Counted from the first letter of the stretch, positions 9,190-17,910 are shown. The stretch: DNA of 64,000 bases from Seleniivibrio woodruffii (GCF_004339245.1 NZ_SMGG01000003.1:23106-87105); one strand, 5' to 3'. The notes: a model not told the origin generated them from the letters alone. Numbers and translations: made by a program.

Positions 9190-10500
9190 ATGAATCCATT
9201 AGCCAAAGAGCTTAATGAACAAATTGCAAAAGACAGCCCCATAGTATTGGAGATGCTCTCCGATCTGGGCAAAAACCTTTTCATGCCCAAAGGTATCATC
9301 ACGCAGTCCGCAGAAGCAAAGGAGAAAGCCCACAAGTTCAACGTGACGATCGGTATCGCTACGGACAAAAAAGGCCCCATGTATCTGGACAGCGTTTACA
9401 AATATTTCAACGATATGTCCGCTCCCGATCTTTTCACCTATGCCCCTTCGTCCGGCAAGCCCGAACTGAGAAAAAGATGGGCGGAAAAGATACTTAAGGA
9501 CAACCCCACTCTGGCCGGAAAGCAGATAAGCAACCCCGTTGTCACAAATGCGCTGACACACGGTCTTAAGCTGATGGGTGATATGTTCCTTGAGAGGGGC
9601 GACACCCTCGTTCTGCCCGACAAGTTCTGGGGCAACTACCGTCTCACCTTCGTCACCATCGGCGGAGCTGAAATAGCAACTTTCGCAACATTCAACGATA
9701 AAGGCGGCTTCAACGTTGAGGCTATGCTTGAAAAATGCAGAGAGACAGCACGCATCAAGGGCAAAGTTGTGGTTATCCTCAACTTCCCCAACAACCCCTC
9801 AGGCTACGCACCCACTGTCAGCGAGGCACACGCCATCGCCGACGGACTTGTGGAAATAGCTGAAGCGGGCTCAAAAGTTGTTGTTATCACCGATGACGCA
9901 TACTTCGGCCTGTTCTATGAGGACGATGTTTACCCCGAATCAGTGTTCAGCCTTCTTGTGGGCCGCAGCAAAAACCTGCTCCCCGTTAAACTGGACGGCG
10001 CAACGAAAGAACACTTCGTATGGGGTTTCCGTGTGGGCTTCGTAACCTTCGGCGCAACCGCAGGCGGCGACCAGTCCGGCATGATGGCCGCTCTGGAGAA
10101 AAAACTCACCGGACTTATCAGAGGAACCATCTCTAACTGCCCGCACCCCTCTCAGTCCATCGTGCTGAAGGCGCTGAACGATCCCAAGTTCGACGAACAG
10201 CGTGCAGAGAAGGTCAAAATAATGAAAGGCCGTGCACTGAGCTTCAAAAAAGTTCTGGCCGACAATAACTTCTCTGATGAATTTGTCCCCTATCCCTTCA
10301 ACTCAGGCTACTTTATGTGCCTTAAGCTGAAGAACGTTGACGCAGAGGAACTCCGCATTTACCTGCTGAACCAGTACGGCATCGGAACCATCTCCGCAAG
10401 CAGCACAGACCTGCGCCTTGCGTTCTCATGCCTTGACGAAGCGGACACTCCCGAGCTGTTCAAATATATTTATCAGGCCTGCAAAGAGCTTCATAAATAA
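9190..10500 (+). CDS. PLP-dependent class I/II aminotransferase
   Basis: 436 residues from the ATG at 9190, chosen because GGGAGGT precedes it; the frame is open further upstream without a site. The fold-type I aminotransferase motifs are FPNNPSGYAPT, the cofactor region VITDDAYFGLFYEDD, GATKEHFVWGFRVGF with the probable Schiff-base lysine in ATKE, and LRLAFSCLDE with the carboxylate-binding Arg. The substrate cannot be read from sequence; aspartate or aromatic aminotransferase activity are both possible. It stands as a single gene, closed by a strong hairpin 20 bp downstream. Confidence 0.85.
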   Translation: MNPLAKELNEQIAKDSPIVLEMLSDLGKNLFMPKGIITQSAEAKEKAHKFNVTIGIATDKKGPMYLDSVYKYFNDMSAPDLFTYAPSSGKPELRKRWAEKILKDNPTLAGKQISNPVVTNALTHGLKLMGDMFLERGDTLVLPDKFWGNYRLTFVTIGGAEIATFATFNDKGGFNVEAMLEKCRETARIKGKVVVILNFPNNPSGYAPTVSEAHAIADGLVEIAEAGSKVVVITDDAYFGLFYEDDVYPESVFSLLVGRSKNLLPVKLDGATKEHFVWGFRVGFVTFGATAGGDQSGMMAALEKKLTGLIRGTISNCPHPSQSIVLKALNDPKFDEQRAEKVKIMKGRALSFKKVLADNNFSDEFVPYPFNSGYFMCLKLKNVDAEELRIYLLNQYGIGTISASSTDLRLAFSCLDEADTPELFKYIYQACKELHK

Positions 10501-10519
10501 CATTTACCTGACGATGTTA

Positions 10520-10556
10520 AAGGCACGCTGGCTTTACGGCCTGCGTGCCTTTTTTG
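10520..10556 (+). terminator. Terminator after the aminotransferase (or attenuator before selD)
   Basis: AAGGCACGC and GCGTGCCTT arms with a 14-base loop, followed by TTTTTTGTTT. It ends only about 21 bp before the selD start codon, so selD must be transcribed by read-through or a promoter inside this segment. Confidence 0.85.
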
Positions 10557-10576
10557 TTTAGACCACGGAGGAAACG

Positions 10577-11611
10577 ATGGACGTAAAACGTCTGACCGAA
10601 TACGCCAAAGCTGCCGGCTGAGCAGCCAAGACGGGTCCGGGCGACCTGGCGGCAATACTTTCCGATCTGAAACTCTTCCGCCCTTCAAACCTCCTTGTGG
10701 GTTTTGAAACGGGTGATGATGCCGCTGTGTTCGATCTCGGAAACGGTTCATATCTGGTGCAGACCGTTGATTTCATTACGCCCGTTCTGGACGATCCATA
10801 CCTTTTCGGCCGTGTTTCGGCTCTCAACTCATTAAGCGACGTTTATGCAATGGGCGGCAGACCGCTCACGGCTCTCAGTGTTTTTCTTCTCAACTGTTCT
10901 CTGGAGGCAGACTCCATAAAAGCCATGCTTCAGGGTGCGGCGGATGAGTGTGCGGCGGCCGGGGCGGCACTTTGCGGCGGACACACTGTTGCCGACAAAG
11001 AGATAAAGCTGGGCTTCTCCGTAACAGGTATAATTGAAGACGGCAGGATATATAAAAACTTCGGACTGAGGGCGGGCGACGCTCTCATCTATACGAAAAA
11101 ACTCGGCGTGGGTCTGGTCACCACCGCACTGAAAGCGGGCAAAGCCTCCGATGAGCATATCAAAGCCGTAGCCGATACAATGCTTCTGTCGAACAGGAAC
11201 GCATCAGGAGTTCTTCGTCAGTTTGACGTGTCCGCATGCACGGACATAACGGGCTTCGGAATGGCTGGCCACGGATACGAGATGGCAAAAGGTTCGGGCG
11301 TTACTATAAACTTCGATTCAAAATGTTTTGCGTTTCAGGACGGCGCAAAGGATTACGCATCGCAGTTCATAATCCCCGGCGGGGCATACGCAAACGAGGA
11401 ATTCGTAAAGCCTTTCTGCGGTTATTCTGCGGCGGCTGACAACTCCCATATGCTGTTCTTCGACCCGCAGACTTCCGGCGGACTGCTCATAGGCGTGGCG
11501 GAGAAAGAGGCGGAGGCGATGGTTCGTGTTCTGAGCTCCGTGGGCTATCCGGATGCCTCTGTGGTGGGCATCGCAACCGAAAAAACCGACAAATCGGTGA
11601 TATTTATTTGA
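10577..11611 (+). CDS. selD: Selenide, water dikinase (selenophosphate synthase), selenocysteine-containing
   Basis: Makes selenophosphate from selenide and ATP, the selenium donor for selenocysteine and selenouridine. The gene is 344 residues if the TGA at 10619-10621 is read as selenocysteine (residue 15). GGAGG precedes the ATG at 10577. The context is AAAG-U-AAK: the UGA sits where E. coli SelD has catalytic Cys17, followed three residues on by the essential lysine (Lys18). Downstream are FETGDDAAVF, the glycine-rich LCGGHTVAD and a PQTSGGLLIGV motif, all typical of SelD. A frame starting at 10697 would lose the active site. A SECIS-like hairpin follows the UGA. The selA/selB/selC genes needed for decoding are not in the window. 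Confidence 0.93.
10630..10650 (+). promoter_or_regulatory. Bacterial SECIS-like hairpin in selD
   Basis: CGGGTC (10632-10637) pairs with GACCTG (10643-10648), including one G-U pair, leaving the loop CGGGC. The loop starts 17 nt after the UGA, inside the window expected for SelB-dependent bacterial SECIS elements. It is part of the coding sequence. Confidence 0.6.
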
Positions 11612-11694
11612 CGTTAAGCCGTAAAGCTGATATAAACCGCTGTACTTAATGGGCATAATTGAGTTTTTTCGGATAGATTCGATTAAAGACGAAT

Positions 11695-11730
11695 GTAAAT
11701 CTCCCCTAGCCCCTCTTTGACAAAGAGGGG
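11695..11730 (+). repeat. Single copy of the GTAAATC-type palindromic repeat
   Basis: gtaaatctcccctag followed by CCCCTCTTTgacaAAAGAGGGG. It is the same type of unit (GTAAAT head plus pyrimidine/purine hairpin) as the cluster at 40.7-41.4 kb. Confidence 0.6.
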
Positions 11731-11771
11731 AACAAGAGAACTGGATTGTTTTTATACAACTGAATAGATTT

Positions 11772-11855
11772 GCCTGGGTGGCGGAACTGGTAGACGCAAG
11801 GGATTTAAAATCCCTCGGTCGCAAGGCTGTACGGGTTCGATTCCCGTCCTAGGCA
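11772..11855 (+). tRNA. tRNA-Leu(TAA), target of the mobile element
   Basis: A class II tRNA with long variable arm. Anticodon stem GGGAT-TTAAA-ATCCC gives TAA; T arm is GGGTTCGATTCCC. Acceptor GCCTGGG pairs with CCTAGGC through one G-U pair; the copy stranded at the other end of the element (27078) has C there and would pair perfectly. Its 3' 59 bp belong to the element's attachment repeat. Confidence 0.95.
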
Positions 11856-11856
11856 T
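11797..11856 (+). repeat. Left attachment repeat (attL)
   Basis: 60 bp identical to 27025-27084 except position 54 (T at 11850, C at 27078). It covers the anticodon arm to the 3' end of tRNA-Leu. Confidence 0.93.
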
Positions 11857-11876
11857 TTTAGTACCAATAAGTTAGA

Positions 11877-11904
11877 AAGCCTCAGCAATAGTTGGGGCTT
11901 TTCT
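11877..11904 (+). terminator. Element-encoded terminator after tRNA-Leu
   Basis: AAGCCTCA pairs with TTGGGGCT region (11893-11900, one G-U) and is followed by TTTTCT. It replaces the original tRNA terminator, which was displaced to 27.1 kb. Confidence 0.6.
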
Positions 11905-11914
11905 ACTATGCAGA

Positions 11915-11934
11915 TTTCTAACGTTTTTTCTAAC
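11915..11934 (+). repeat. Left candidate integrase arm-binding sites
   Basis: Two direct TTTCTAAC copies at 11915-11922 and 11927-11934, 12 bp apart, with an inverted copy GTTAGAAA at 11871-11878. The same pair with the same spacing recurs at the right end. Confidence 0.5.
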
Positions 11935-12000
11935 TATGCGTTCTTTTTGAAAACGGAAAGTTTCCAATATCTGATTTTATTTTTCTTAAACAGATTGCTA

Positions 12001-13839
12001 TTAGATGTTTTTAATATTCTTTCTAATACGACTTACCAGAATAGCTTCTTTTGATACAAAAGAGTTTGTAGCCTTAGCCCAATCCAATATACCATTATCA
12101 ATATTATCATTTTCTAATAACCTATTCGAGAACCAAGCAAAAATAGGTATTATAGTTGATTCTGGATTGTTTAAATTTACCAGTCCGCCAGCAATCGTGA
12201 GCAACCCTAGAATATCCCATTGTTTTAACCGCTTTTTGTCTTTCTCAAATTTTGTCACTTCTTTGTTAATCTCATCAATATGGAATTGGACTTCATTATA
12301 ATTCACTGCTTTAATAATTTTAGAAACTCTATCAATATCTCTGTGTGAAAAACAACTGTCAACTTCTAATACTGGAGCATCATTATCAATACAAAATAGA
12401 CCATTGGTAAGTAACTGGAGATTTTTTATATTAACATTATTAGGTAAAACTTCTATTCCAGTGTAGCAACTTGCACAAAGTTGTGTTGCATCAAACGAAG
12501 AATATCCTTCATCACATGCAGGAATGATTGTAGCCTTTAAGCCAATCGCAATATCAAGTGAAGCACACGCAAGAGCAAATTCATCGTTTCTATCAATCCC
12601 ATATGCCATATTGTAATAATAAGCTAATATTGAACCAAAATTATTCAACAATAACCCCATAGAGCCTCTCGTATTTATTACATATTCATAAAAACTTAAT
12701 TGTAACCCCATTACTTTTATCATTGATTGTAATAAAAGATTTGGAGATACATCATAAATTGATACTAATACTTCTAAGAGCTTCCGCCTTTCAATTATGC
12801 CCATAGTCGGAAACATAAACGGCATCTTTTTTTTCATCTCATTTATGGTTATTGCAGCCAATCTTCTTGTAAAAATTAAAGATCTGGGTGATGCCTCCAT
12901 TAATTGGAGAATAAATCCTTGATTATATCTTTCAATTGACTGAGGCAGTATAAATTGTACTCTTCCTCTTATAGTCAACTCAATAAGCTCTTTTTCATTA
13001 ATATTTAAAGCTTTTACAAATCCACTCAGGTTCTCTGCCAGAGGCATCACAATTATTAGCCTTCTGTATAACGTGAGATATGTTCGCATATTATCAGGTG
13101 GCAAAAATGTTGCATCGATCAAACATGCAGACCCATCCATTGCATAGCTTTTATCGATAAAGGATTGCGGGTCATTTTTTGTAAAAACACTGTTTCTATT
13201 TTCAGCCCAAAAATCTTCATCTTGTTCATAATATTCTTTAATTAAACTATTGCACTGACATCCAAGTTCTCGACTTGTTTTCAGAATCATAGGGTTATCA
13301 ATTTTATAAGTTTTTGTATTGGTATCATTTAAGGATGATGTAAAATTGTCTGTTTTAATAATAACATCAAGAGATTCGTTTATCATTTTACATGTTTCTT
13401 CAAGAACACAAGTCTCTTCTAGTGTTAAGGATTCTTTGAAAATAACAGAAAGTTTATGTCCATTTACCTCAAACTTAAATTCTGGAAACTTTTTTGGCAA
13501 ATTAACTATAAGTTCTCTCATAAACTCATCTAATGTCAGAGGATCTCCTCTAAGGCAGGCTAAATCAGTAACGCTTCTCTCTTCAACCCTCAGAGAATCA
13601 TCCGGTGCTTTTTGCACGATCGAGATTGGAGATGATGCCATTCGGCATTCATTATCAAACCATTCAGTTAGTTTTTTGTCATTTACATTGTATTCTTTTT
13701 CGTTGAGATAAGGGCATACTGCAAAATATTGATTATCTTTTACCCAAAGACCATTAAAAGGCACGTGTGGAGCTTGTAATATTAATCTTTCATAAGAAAC
13801 TCTTGCATAGTATTTATCATGATTTATATCATTACTCAT
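12001..13839 (-). CDS. Hypothetical 612-residue protein, third gene of the unknown cargo operon
   Basis: I do not recognise this protein. The ATG at 13837-13839 is chosen because GGAG lies 7 bp upstream (an ATG 4 codons earlier overlaps that site). It has no signal peptide and no clear membrane segment. The N-terminal half contains charged, mixed alpha/beta sequence. The middle (about 250-400) is helical and includes a segment around TLYRRLIIVMPLAENLSGF, RGRVQFILPQSIERY and SLIFTRRLAAITI. The C-terminal third has scattered Cys (LCASCYTG) and a hydrophobic stretch near AGGLVNLNNPESTIIPIFAW. It lies 55 bp after the AlbA_2 gene in the same direction, so it is probably the last gene of that operon, 145 bp from the element's left end. 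Confidence 0.75.
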   Translation of the reverse strand: MSNDINHDKYYARVSYERLILQAPHVPFNGLWVKDNQYFAVCPYLNEKEYNVNDKKLTEWFDNECRMASSPISIVQKAPDDSLRVEERSVTDLACLRGDPLTLDEFMRELIVNLPKKFPEFKFEVNGHKLSVIFKESLTLEETCVLEETCKMINESLDVIIKTDNFTSSLNDTNTKTYKIDNPMILKTSRELGCQCNSLIKEYYEQDEDFWAENRNSVFTKNDPQSFIDKSYAMDGSACLIDATFLPPDNMRTYLTLYRRLIIVMPLAENLSGFVKALNINEKELIELTIRGRVQFILPQSIERYNQGFILQLMEASPRSLIFTRRLAAITINEMKKKMPFMFPTMGIIERRKLLEVLVSIYDVSPNLLLQSMIKVMGLQLSFYEYVINTRGSMGLLLNNFGSILAYYYNMAYGIDRNDEFALACASLDIAIGLKATIIPACDEGYSSFDATQLCASCYTGIEVLPNNVNIKNLQLLTNGLFCIDNDAPVLEVDSCFSHRDIDRVSKIIKAVNYNEVQFHIDEINKEVTKFEKDKKRLKQWDILGLLTIAGGLVNLNNPESTIIPIFAWFSNRLLENDNIDNGILDWAKATNSFVSKEAILVSRIRKNIKNI

Positions 13840-13894
13840 GGTAAGCTCCAAATATCTTTGCCATATGCAATTTAGGATTAGACTTACAAAATTA

Positions 13895-15358
13895 CTAGTA
13901 TCTATAAGTGGTTAATCGTTCCTTTCCTTTCTCTGTGGCACGATACTTCTGTTTACTACTTGTTGGCTTATCCGGTTCAGTCATTTCAAGTAGACCTGCT
14001 GTAATAAGAGGCTTAAGCACTTGGTTCCTAAACTTAGTTCTGTCAGATCTACCTTCAATAGACATTAAATCTGATATACTACTTTCAGTTAAACACATTT
14101 CTAATATTTTAACTTGGTGCCGACTTAGTGCCAGCTTAGTGCCTTGTCCGGCACTATCTCCAGAATCTTTGCCACCGCCAAACTCAGGCACTTTGATAAT
14201 TATCTTGAAAATATCTCCTTCTATAAGCTCAGGATTCTCACCGCCGTAAGCTTTGCCATATTTCATAAGGTTGCGAACACCGGAACCAAGCTCATCAGCC
14301 AAACCAATCTGCCTGAAGAACCGTGCGATAACTGGATTTTTCGGATAAGGAGTAAAAGATGCAGGATTGATTATGCCCATTCCATGTGGTCTGTTGCTGT
14401 TCTCGGTGCGAACCAGCCCTTTCTCAATGATCAACTTTGCCGGAAACGCATTCATATATTCCCTGTGAATCAGAATGTTTGAAGCCACCTCTCGAAATAT
14501 AGTATCCCTGAGACTGATGTTTGTTGTACCTTCGAGATAAAACGGATCGGGGAGATGCTTTGCGATAAAAGCCAGAATCCTGTCATAGCTTTCTACAAGA
14601 TTTACTTCAACAAGGTCTCTGTCATCGTATCTGTCTAAGTTTACTTTTCGGAGTATCAGGTCTGTGCGGTGATGCGGCACGGCAGACAAGACAGAAGCAT
14701 GTTTTCCGAGCAATAATATCCCAGCAAGAGTCAGCCCGCTTTTTCCTGTCTCTCTGTCGATCTGGTATAACTGTGCACTTTGCAGAAGATCCATATCGTC
14801 CATATCTTTCCAAGGATGATCACCTCTTCGGATAGTAGCTGTTTTACGGCATTTTGCCAGTAAGCTGAGTTCAATATCCTCAAGCCCCGTATATGGAAAT
14901 ATTTTGTTTTCGCTATAAGACGACTGCTTACGTTGATAAAGTCTGGAAACCATGTCAGTATTGTTTGTAATGTCCAGATCACCATCTTCGTTACGGTCAA
15001 ATATTTTTGCTCCGCACCTGTGTACCTGAGAACTTTCCGGAACATATATGTGAAGTACAGTTTTGCCGTCAATTTCAACCGGATCAACCGAAAGGTATGT
15101 TGGAGGATTTATCTTCTGGGGATTATTAACTGTAGTAACAAAAGTTTCTTTGATTGCCTGGACACAATCCTTGTCAACGCCGACAATATTCTTATTATCA
15201 TCCACGCCAAGAAGTATCGTTCCACCATGGCGATTTAGAAAAGCACAGACTGTGTCATACACATCTTTGTTCAGACTTATTCTTGATTCTTTAAACTCGA
15301 CAGTCAAGCCTTCGCCATTCTCGACAAGGCTTTTAATTATACCGATGTCAGAAATCAT
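13895..15358 (-). CDS. AlbA_2-domain putative transcriptional regulator with ATPase-like C-terminal region
   Basis: 487 residues. The N-terminal AlbA_2 (Schlafen-like) domain is seen in GEGLTVEFKES (about 16-25), FLNRHGGTILLGVDD (40-54) and the VDPVEIDGKTVLHIYVPES region. The centre holds FREVASNILIHREYM (about 290-304) and RFFRQIGLADELGSGVRNL, which match the HATPase_c_4 region of this family. A winged-helix-like tail follows (SRHQVKILEMC, then LLEMTEPDKPTSSKQKYRAT). Such proteins are often called RecG-like helicases in databases, but no helicase motif is present. The start codon directly abuts the stop of the upstream hydrolase gene (TAAATG), so the two are translated from one mRNA. It probably regulates the operon or acts as a nucleotide- or nucleic-acid-sensing part. 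Confidence 0.85.
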   Translation of the reverse strand: MISDIGIIKSLVENGEGLTVEFKESRISLNKDVYDTVCAFLNRHGGTILLGVDDNKNIVGVDKDCVQAIKETFVTTVNNPQKINPPTYLSVDPVEIDGKTVLHIYVPESSQVHRCGAKIFDRNEDGDLDITNNTDMVSRLYQRKQSSYSENKIFPYTGLEDIELSLLAKCRKTATIRRGDHPWKDMDDMDLLQSAQLYQIDRETGKSGLTLAGILLLGKHASVLSAVPHHRTDLILRKVNLDRYDDRDLVEVNLVESYDRILAFIAKHLPDPFYLEGTTNISLRDTIFREVASNILIHREYMNAFPAKLIIEKGLVRTENSNRPHGMGIINPASFTPYPKNPVIARFFRQIGLADELGSGVRNLMKYGKAYGGENPELIEGDIFKIIIKVPEFGGGKDSGDSAGQGTKLALSRHQVKILEMCLTESSISDLMSIEGRSDRTKFRNQVLKPLITAGLLEMTEPDKPTSSKQKYRATEKGKERLTTYRY

Positions 15359-16519
15359 TTATATATCCTGTTTATTTCTTTTACGATTCTTAATGAATTC
15401 AGTATACCAAATATCTTTATTCAAATAAAGATACGGAAGCCAATATCCTTCTATGACATCTTTTTTGATCACATTGTTGTGTTTGAAAATATTATTATCT
15501 GTTTCTAAAAGAATTTCTGACTTATGAATAAACCCATCAACGCCTGAAGTTCCAAAAAGCGCATCTTTTGTCAACCAATCAATTGTAGGCATCCATTTAA
15601 CATACTCATCCTTGGGAGATTTTTCATTTAAAACCCTTGCAACATGTGTACCTCGATAAATATTCCAATCAAAATTTGTCGTTATGATACTACCTGTTAA
15701 TATTAAACAATTCAGTGACACTGGAGGAGTATCTTTAAAGCCACTAATATAAGCAGCAATAATATATGTACCAAATGAGTGAGCTATTATTGAAATTGGT
15801 TTTTTATAGATTCCATTAAGAGCAAACAACCATTCCCGAAACTCATCAACCACTTTATCTCTTTTCTTTTTATTTCTGAGTAAATCAATACCATTATCTT
15901 CAGTATAACTATATGGGGCAAAGATCCAATTTTTAGATGAAATAAGCGGCGCAAGATCATTATTCCATTTGGCATCAGTCATCAAACCATGAATAGTTAC
16001 AATGACACCATTGGAATCATAATGATCTATAAAATGCCTACCTATATATGCCCGTTGAATAATCTCATATTCAATGTCAGAAGGATAATGCTTTATTTCC
16101 CATGTTTTATTTGTTGAAGTAAGATTGACCTGTATAACACCAACTTTTTCACCAGAAGCTTTCGTCATAAATAAATGAAGAAAACTATCTATAACATTAG
16201 GGTATTTTATAGAACATACCTGTATATCAATCTTCATCGCATCTATTGTTAGCATTTCATTTCTACGAGGCAAATTTGTATCGTCACGAAAAACAATTAA
16301 ACAGTCAATATCATTTGGTTCATGAGCCTTCGTTACAAAAGAGCCGCCAAAAATAATAAATATGGCACCTGATTCTGTAGCCCAATCAAAAATATCAGCG
16401 ATCGACTTTCTAAAGCTTTCTCTGTAATCATTAAAACAAAAGAAATCAATAAACTCTAGTCCAGAGCATTCATGAATACCTTCTGGCAATAAATAATTAG
16501 AATTAAAATTTGGAATCAT
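15359..16519 (-). CDS. DUF6932-type nucleotidyltransferase fused to an alpha/beta hydrolase
   Basis: 386 residues from the ATG at 16517-16519. This start gives the usual family N-terminus (short lead, then LLPEGIHE), although no strong ribosome site is visible; a TTG start 18 codons earlier is possible. Residues 1-160 form a nucleotidyltransferase-like domain with FGGSFVTKAHEPNDIDCLIVF: Gly58-Gly59-Ser60 and the acidic pair Asp70/Asp72, with a third acid likely in MKIDIQV (Asp98). Residues about 170-386 form a serine hydrolase: the oxyanion-type motif VTIHGLMTDAKW (174-185) and nucleophile elbow IIAHSFGTYI with Ser248. I know of no described system with this fusion. It is the first gene of a three-gene operon and abuts the next gene with no gap. 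Confidence 0.8.
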   Translation of the reverse strand: MIPNFNSNYLLPEGIHECSGLEFIDFFCFNDYRESFRKSIADIFDWATESGAIFIIFGGSFVTKAHEPNDIDCLIVFRDDTNLPRRNEMLTIDAMKIDIQVCSIKYPNVIDSFLHLFMTKASGEKVGVIQVNLTSTNKTWEIKHYPSDIEYEIIQRAYIGRHFIDHYDSNGVIVTIHGLMTDAKWNNDLAPLISSKNWIFAPYSYTEDNGIDLLRNKKKRDKVVDEFREWLFALNGIYKKPISIIAHSFGTYIIAAYISGFKDTPPVSLNCLILTGSIITTNFDWNIYRGTHVARVLNEKSPKDEYVKWMPTIDWLTKDALFGTSGVDGFIHKSEILLETDNNIFKHNNVIKKDVIEGYWLPYLYLNKDIWYTEFIKNRKRNKQDI

Positions 16520-16788
16520 GGGAGTAACTCGAATGAATTGATTAACTTCAAATAAGTCAAGCAATAATAGCAATTTTCATATACACTCTTGCTAAGGCTC
16601 TCTGCCGATCTTTCTTGTATAATCTGCTTGTTATATTTGATTGTCATATGAAAATTGTAACACTTGCAAAAAACCTGTCCATTCCATTTTGCTCATGCTA
16701 TTTGCTTTACCATCTTTTAAGCTATTTGACCTTTTTTCAACTGAATACCACAGTTTTTTCTGCTAAATAATTACAGATTTTGTATTAG

Positions 16789-17910
16789 CTAAAAAACAAT
16801 GTTTAAAATATATCTAAAAATGCCAACTAAAAACAAAAGAACGACATAAGCTCCAATAGATTCTCTAAACTTTAAATTGAGAAGAAACTTTGTAGAAGCA
16901 ACAGGATATATAACAAAATACGCTGTACTTAATACCATTATTGGAACTTTGAAGTGTCCGTTTGGTGATAACAGCTGATAAGAAATAAGTCCAAATACAA
17001 ATAAAACTATTGAATATGTATTTAAAAAAATAAAAAAAAGACCACCATAAGTGGCTCTTGAAAATTTATACATTTTATTAGCAATAACAAAGATTAATGT
17101 AGAAAGCATAATAGCTAATAACAGCGTCAAGATATTATTAATATCTACTAGCATATTTAAAGTATCTATCAAGCCATTAGTCATCAGTTGAAATTGTTCC
17201 TTTTTATCTTTTCCTGCACTTGCCAATAGTTCTTTTACATTATACGAAGACAATATCTTTTGGAATGCATTCTCAAATAATTTTTTAGCAGATAAATAGC
17301 CTAGCAGATGGAAAGCCAAAGATGTTGAAACAAGCTCAATATTACTAAATCTACGGACGGTATGCTTAATTGGCAAAAATAAAATAAGAAGTAAGTTAAT
17401 CCATTTATAAATATCAAAGATGTCTTGATAATCTAATACTACTGAAGACCTTGTCTTGTTTGATGCCTGTTTTTCTTGATGTCCTTTGTCTCTGAGAACC
17501 TCAACGATATTTGGAATTCTTCCAACCTTGACATAGAACCCTTCAATCGAAATTTTGAAGTTGTGGTTTCTGTTATAATTTACATCAAAATAGCTGATCA
17601 TTCGTTCGTTTAATCCTTTAAAATAAGCAATTACAGCACTTCTTTTAGAAGGTACTTTTGTCTCATCTCGCTTGCAATCATCACCTGAATCTCTATTAAA
17701 ATATTTGAAAAATCTGTCATCACATCTCAGAACATTAGACTCATTAAGCATTTTTATAGTTTCCTTAACATAACAATGAGTCGTTGAGGCATTACCAGTT
17801 TTATGTTCGCTTTCGTAGTATAAAAAACTATTCAGAAAGAGAATCGTTTCTTCTTTTTCCGTCTGAGAGTAATAAATTTCGTCAATATGCACAGATTTTT
17901 TTTTCGCCAT
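16789..17910 (-). CDS. Hypothetical multi-TM protein of the element
   Basis: 373 residues; not recognised. Residues 1-165 are soluble and charged, with several Cys. The C-terminal part has about five hydrophobic segments: KWINLLLILFLPI, NNILTLLLAIMLSTLIFVI, GLFFIFLNTYSIVLFVFGLI, VPIMVLSTAYFVIYPVA and the C-terminal AYVVLLFLVGIFRYILNIVF. A soluble sensor followed by a membrane bundle is common in cell-killing defence effectors, but no known domain is visible, so that is only a possibility. It is divergent from the HTH gene at 18033 and separated by 269 bp from the downstream hydrolase operon. GGATGGGATT precedes the ATG. Confidence 0.75.
   Translation of the reverse strand: MAKKKSVHIDEIYYSQTEKEETILFLNSFLYYESEHKTGNASTTHCYVKETIKMLNESNVLRCDDRFFKYFNRDSGDDCKRDETKVPSKRSAVIAYFKGLNERMISYFDVNYNRNHNFKISIEGFYVKVGRIPNIVEVLRDKGHQEKQASNKTRSSVVLDYQDIFDIYKWINLLLILFLPIKHTVRRFSNIELVSTSLAFHLLGYLSAKKLFENAFQKILSSYNVKELLASAGKDKKEQFQLMTNGLIDTLNMLVDINNILTLLLAIMLSTLIFVIANKMYKFSRATYGGLFFIFLNTYSIVLFVFGLISYQLLSPNGHFKVPIMVLSTAYFVIYPVASTKFLLNLKFRESIGAYVVLLFLVGIFRYILNIVF

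Noticed and set aside
10577..10696. In-frame stop in selD as sign of a pseudogene or later start
   Set aside because: The TGA is exactly at the catalytic Cys position, flanked by conserved residues and a SECIS-like hairpin, and GGAGG supports the upstream ATG.
13895..15358. RecG-type DNA helicase
   Set aside because: No Walker A or helicase motifs; the conserved parts are AlbA_2 and HATPase_c_4-like.
15359..16519. CBASS-type cyclic nucleotide synthase
   Set aside because: The nucleotidyltransferase part fits the DUF6932 type with a short GGS-DID core; no cyclic-nucleotide-sensing effector of a known CBASS type is adjacent.
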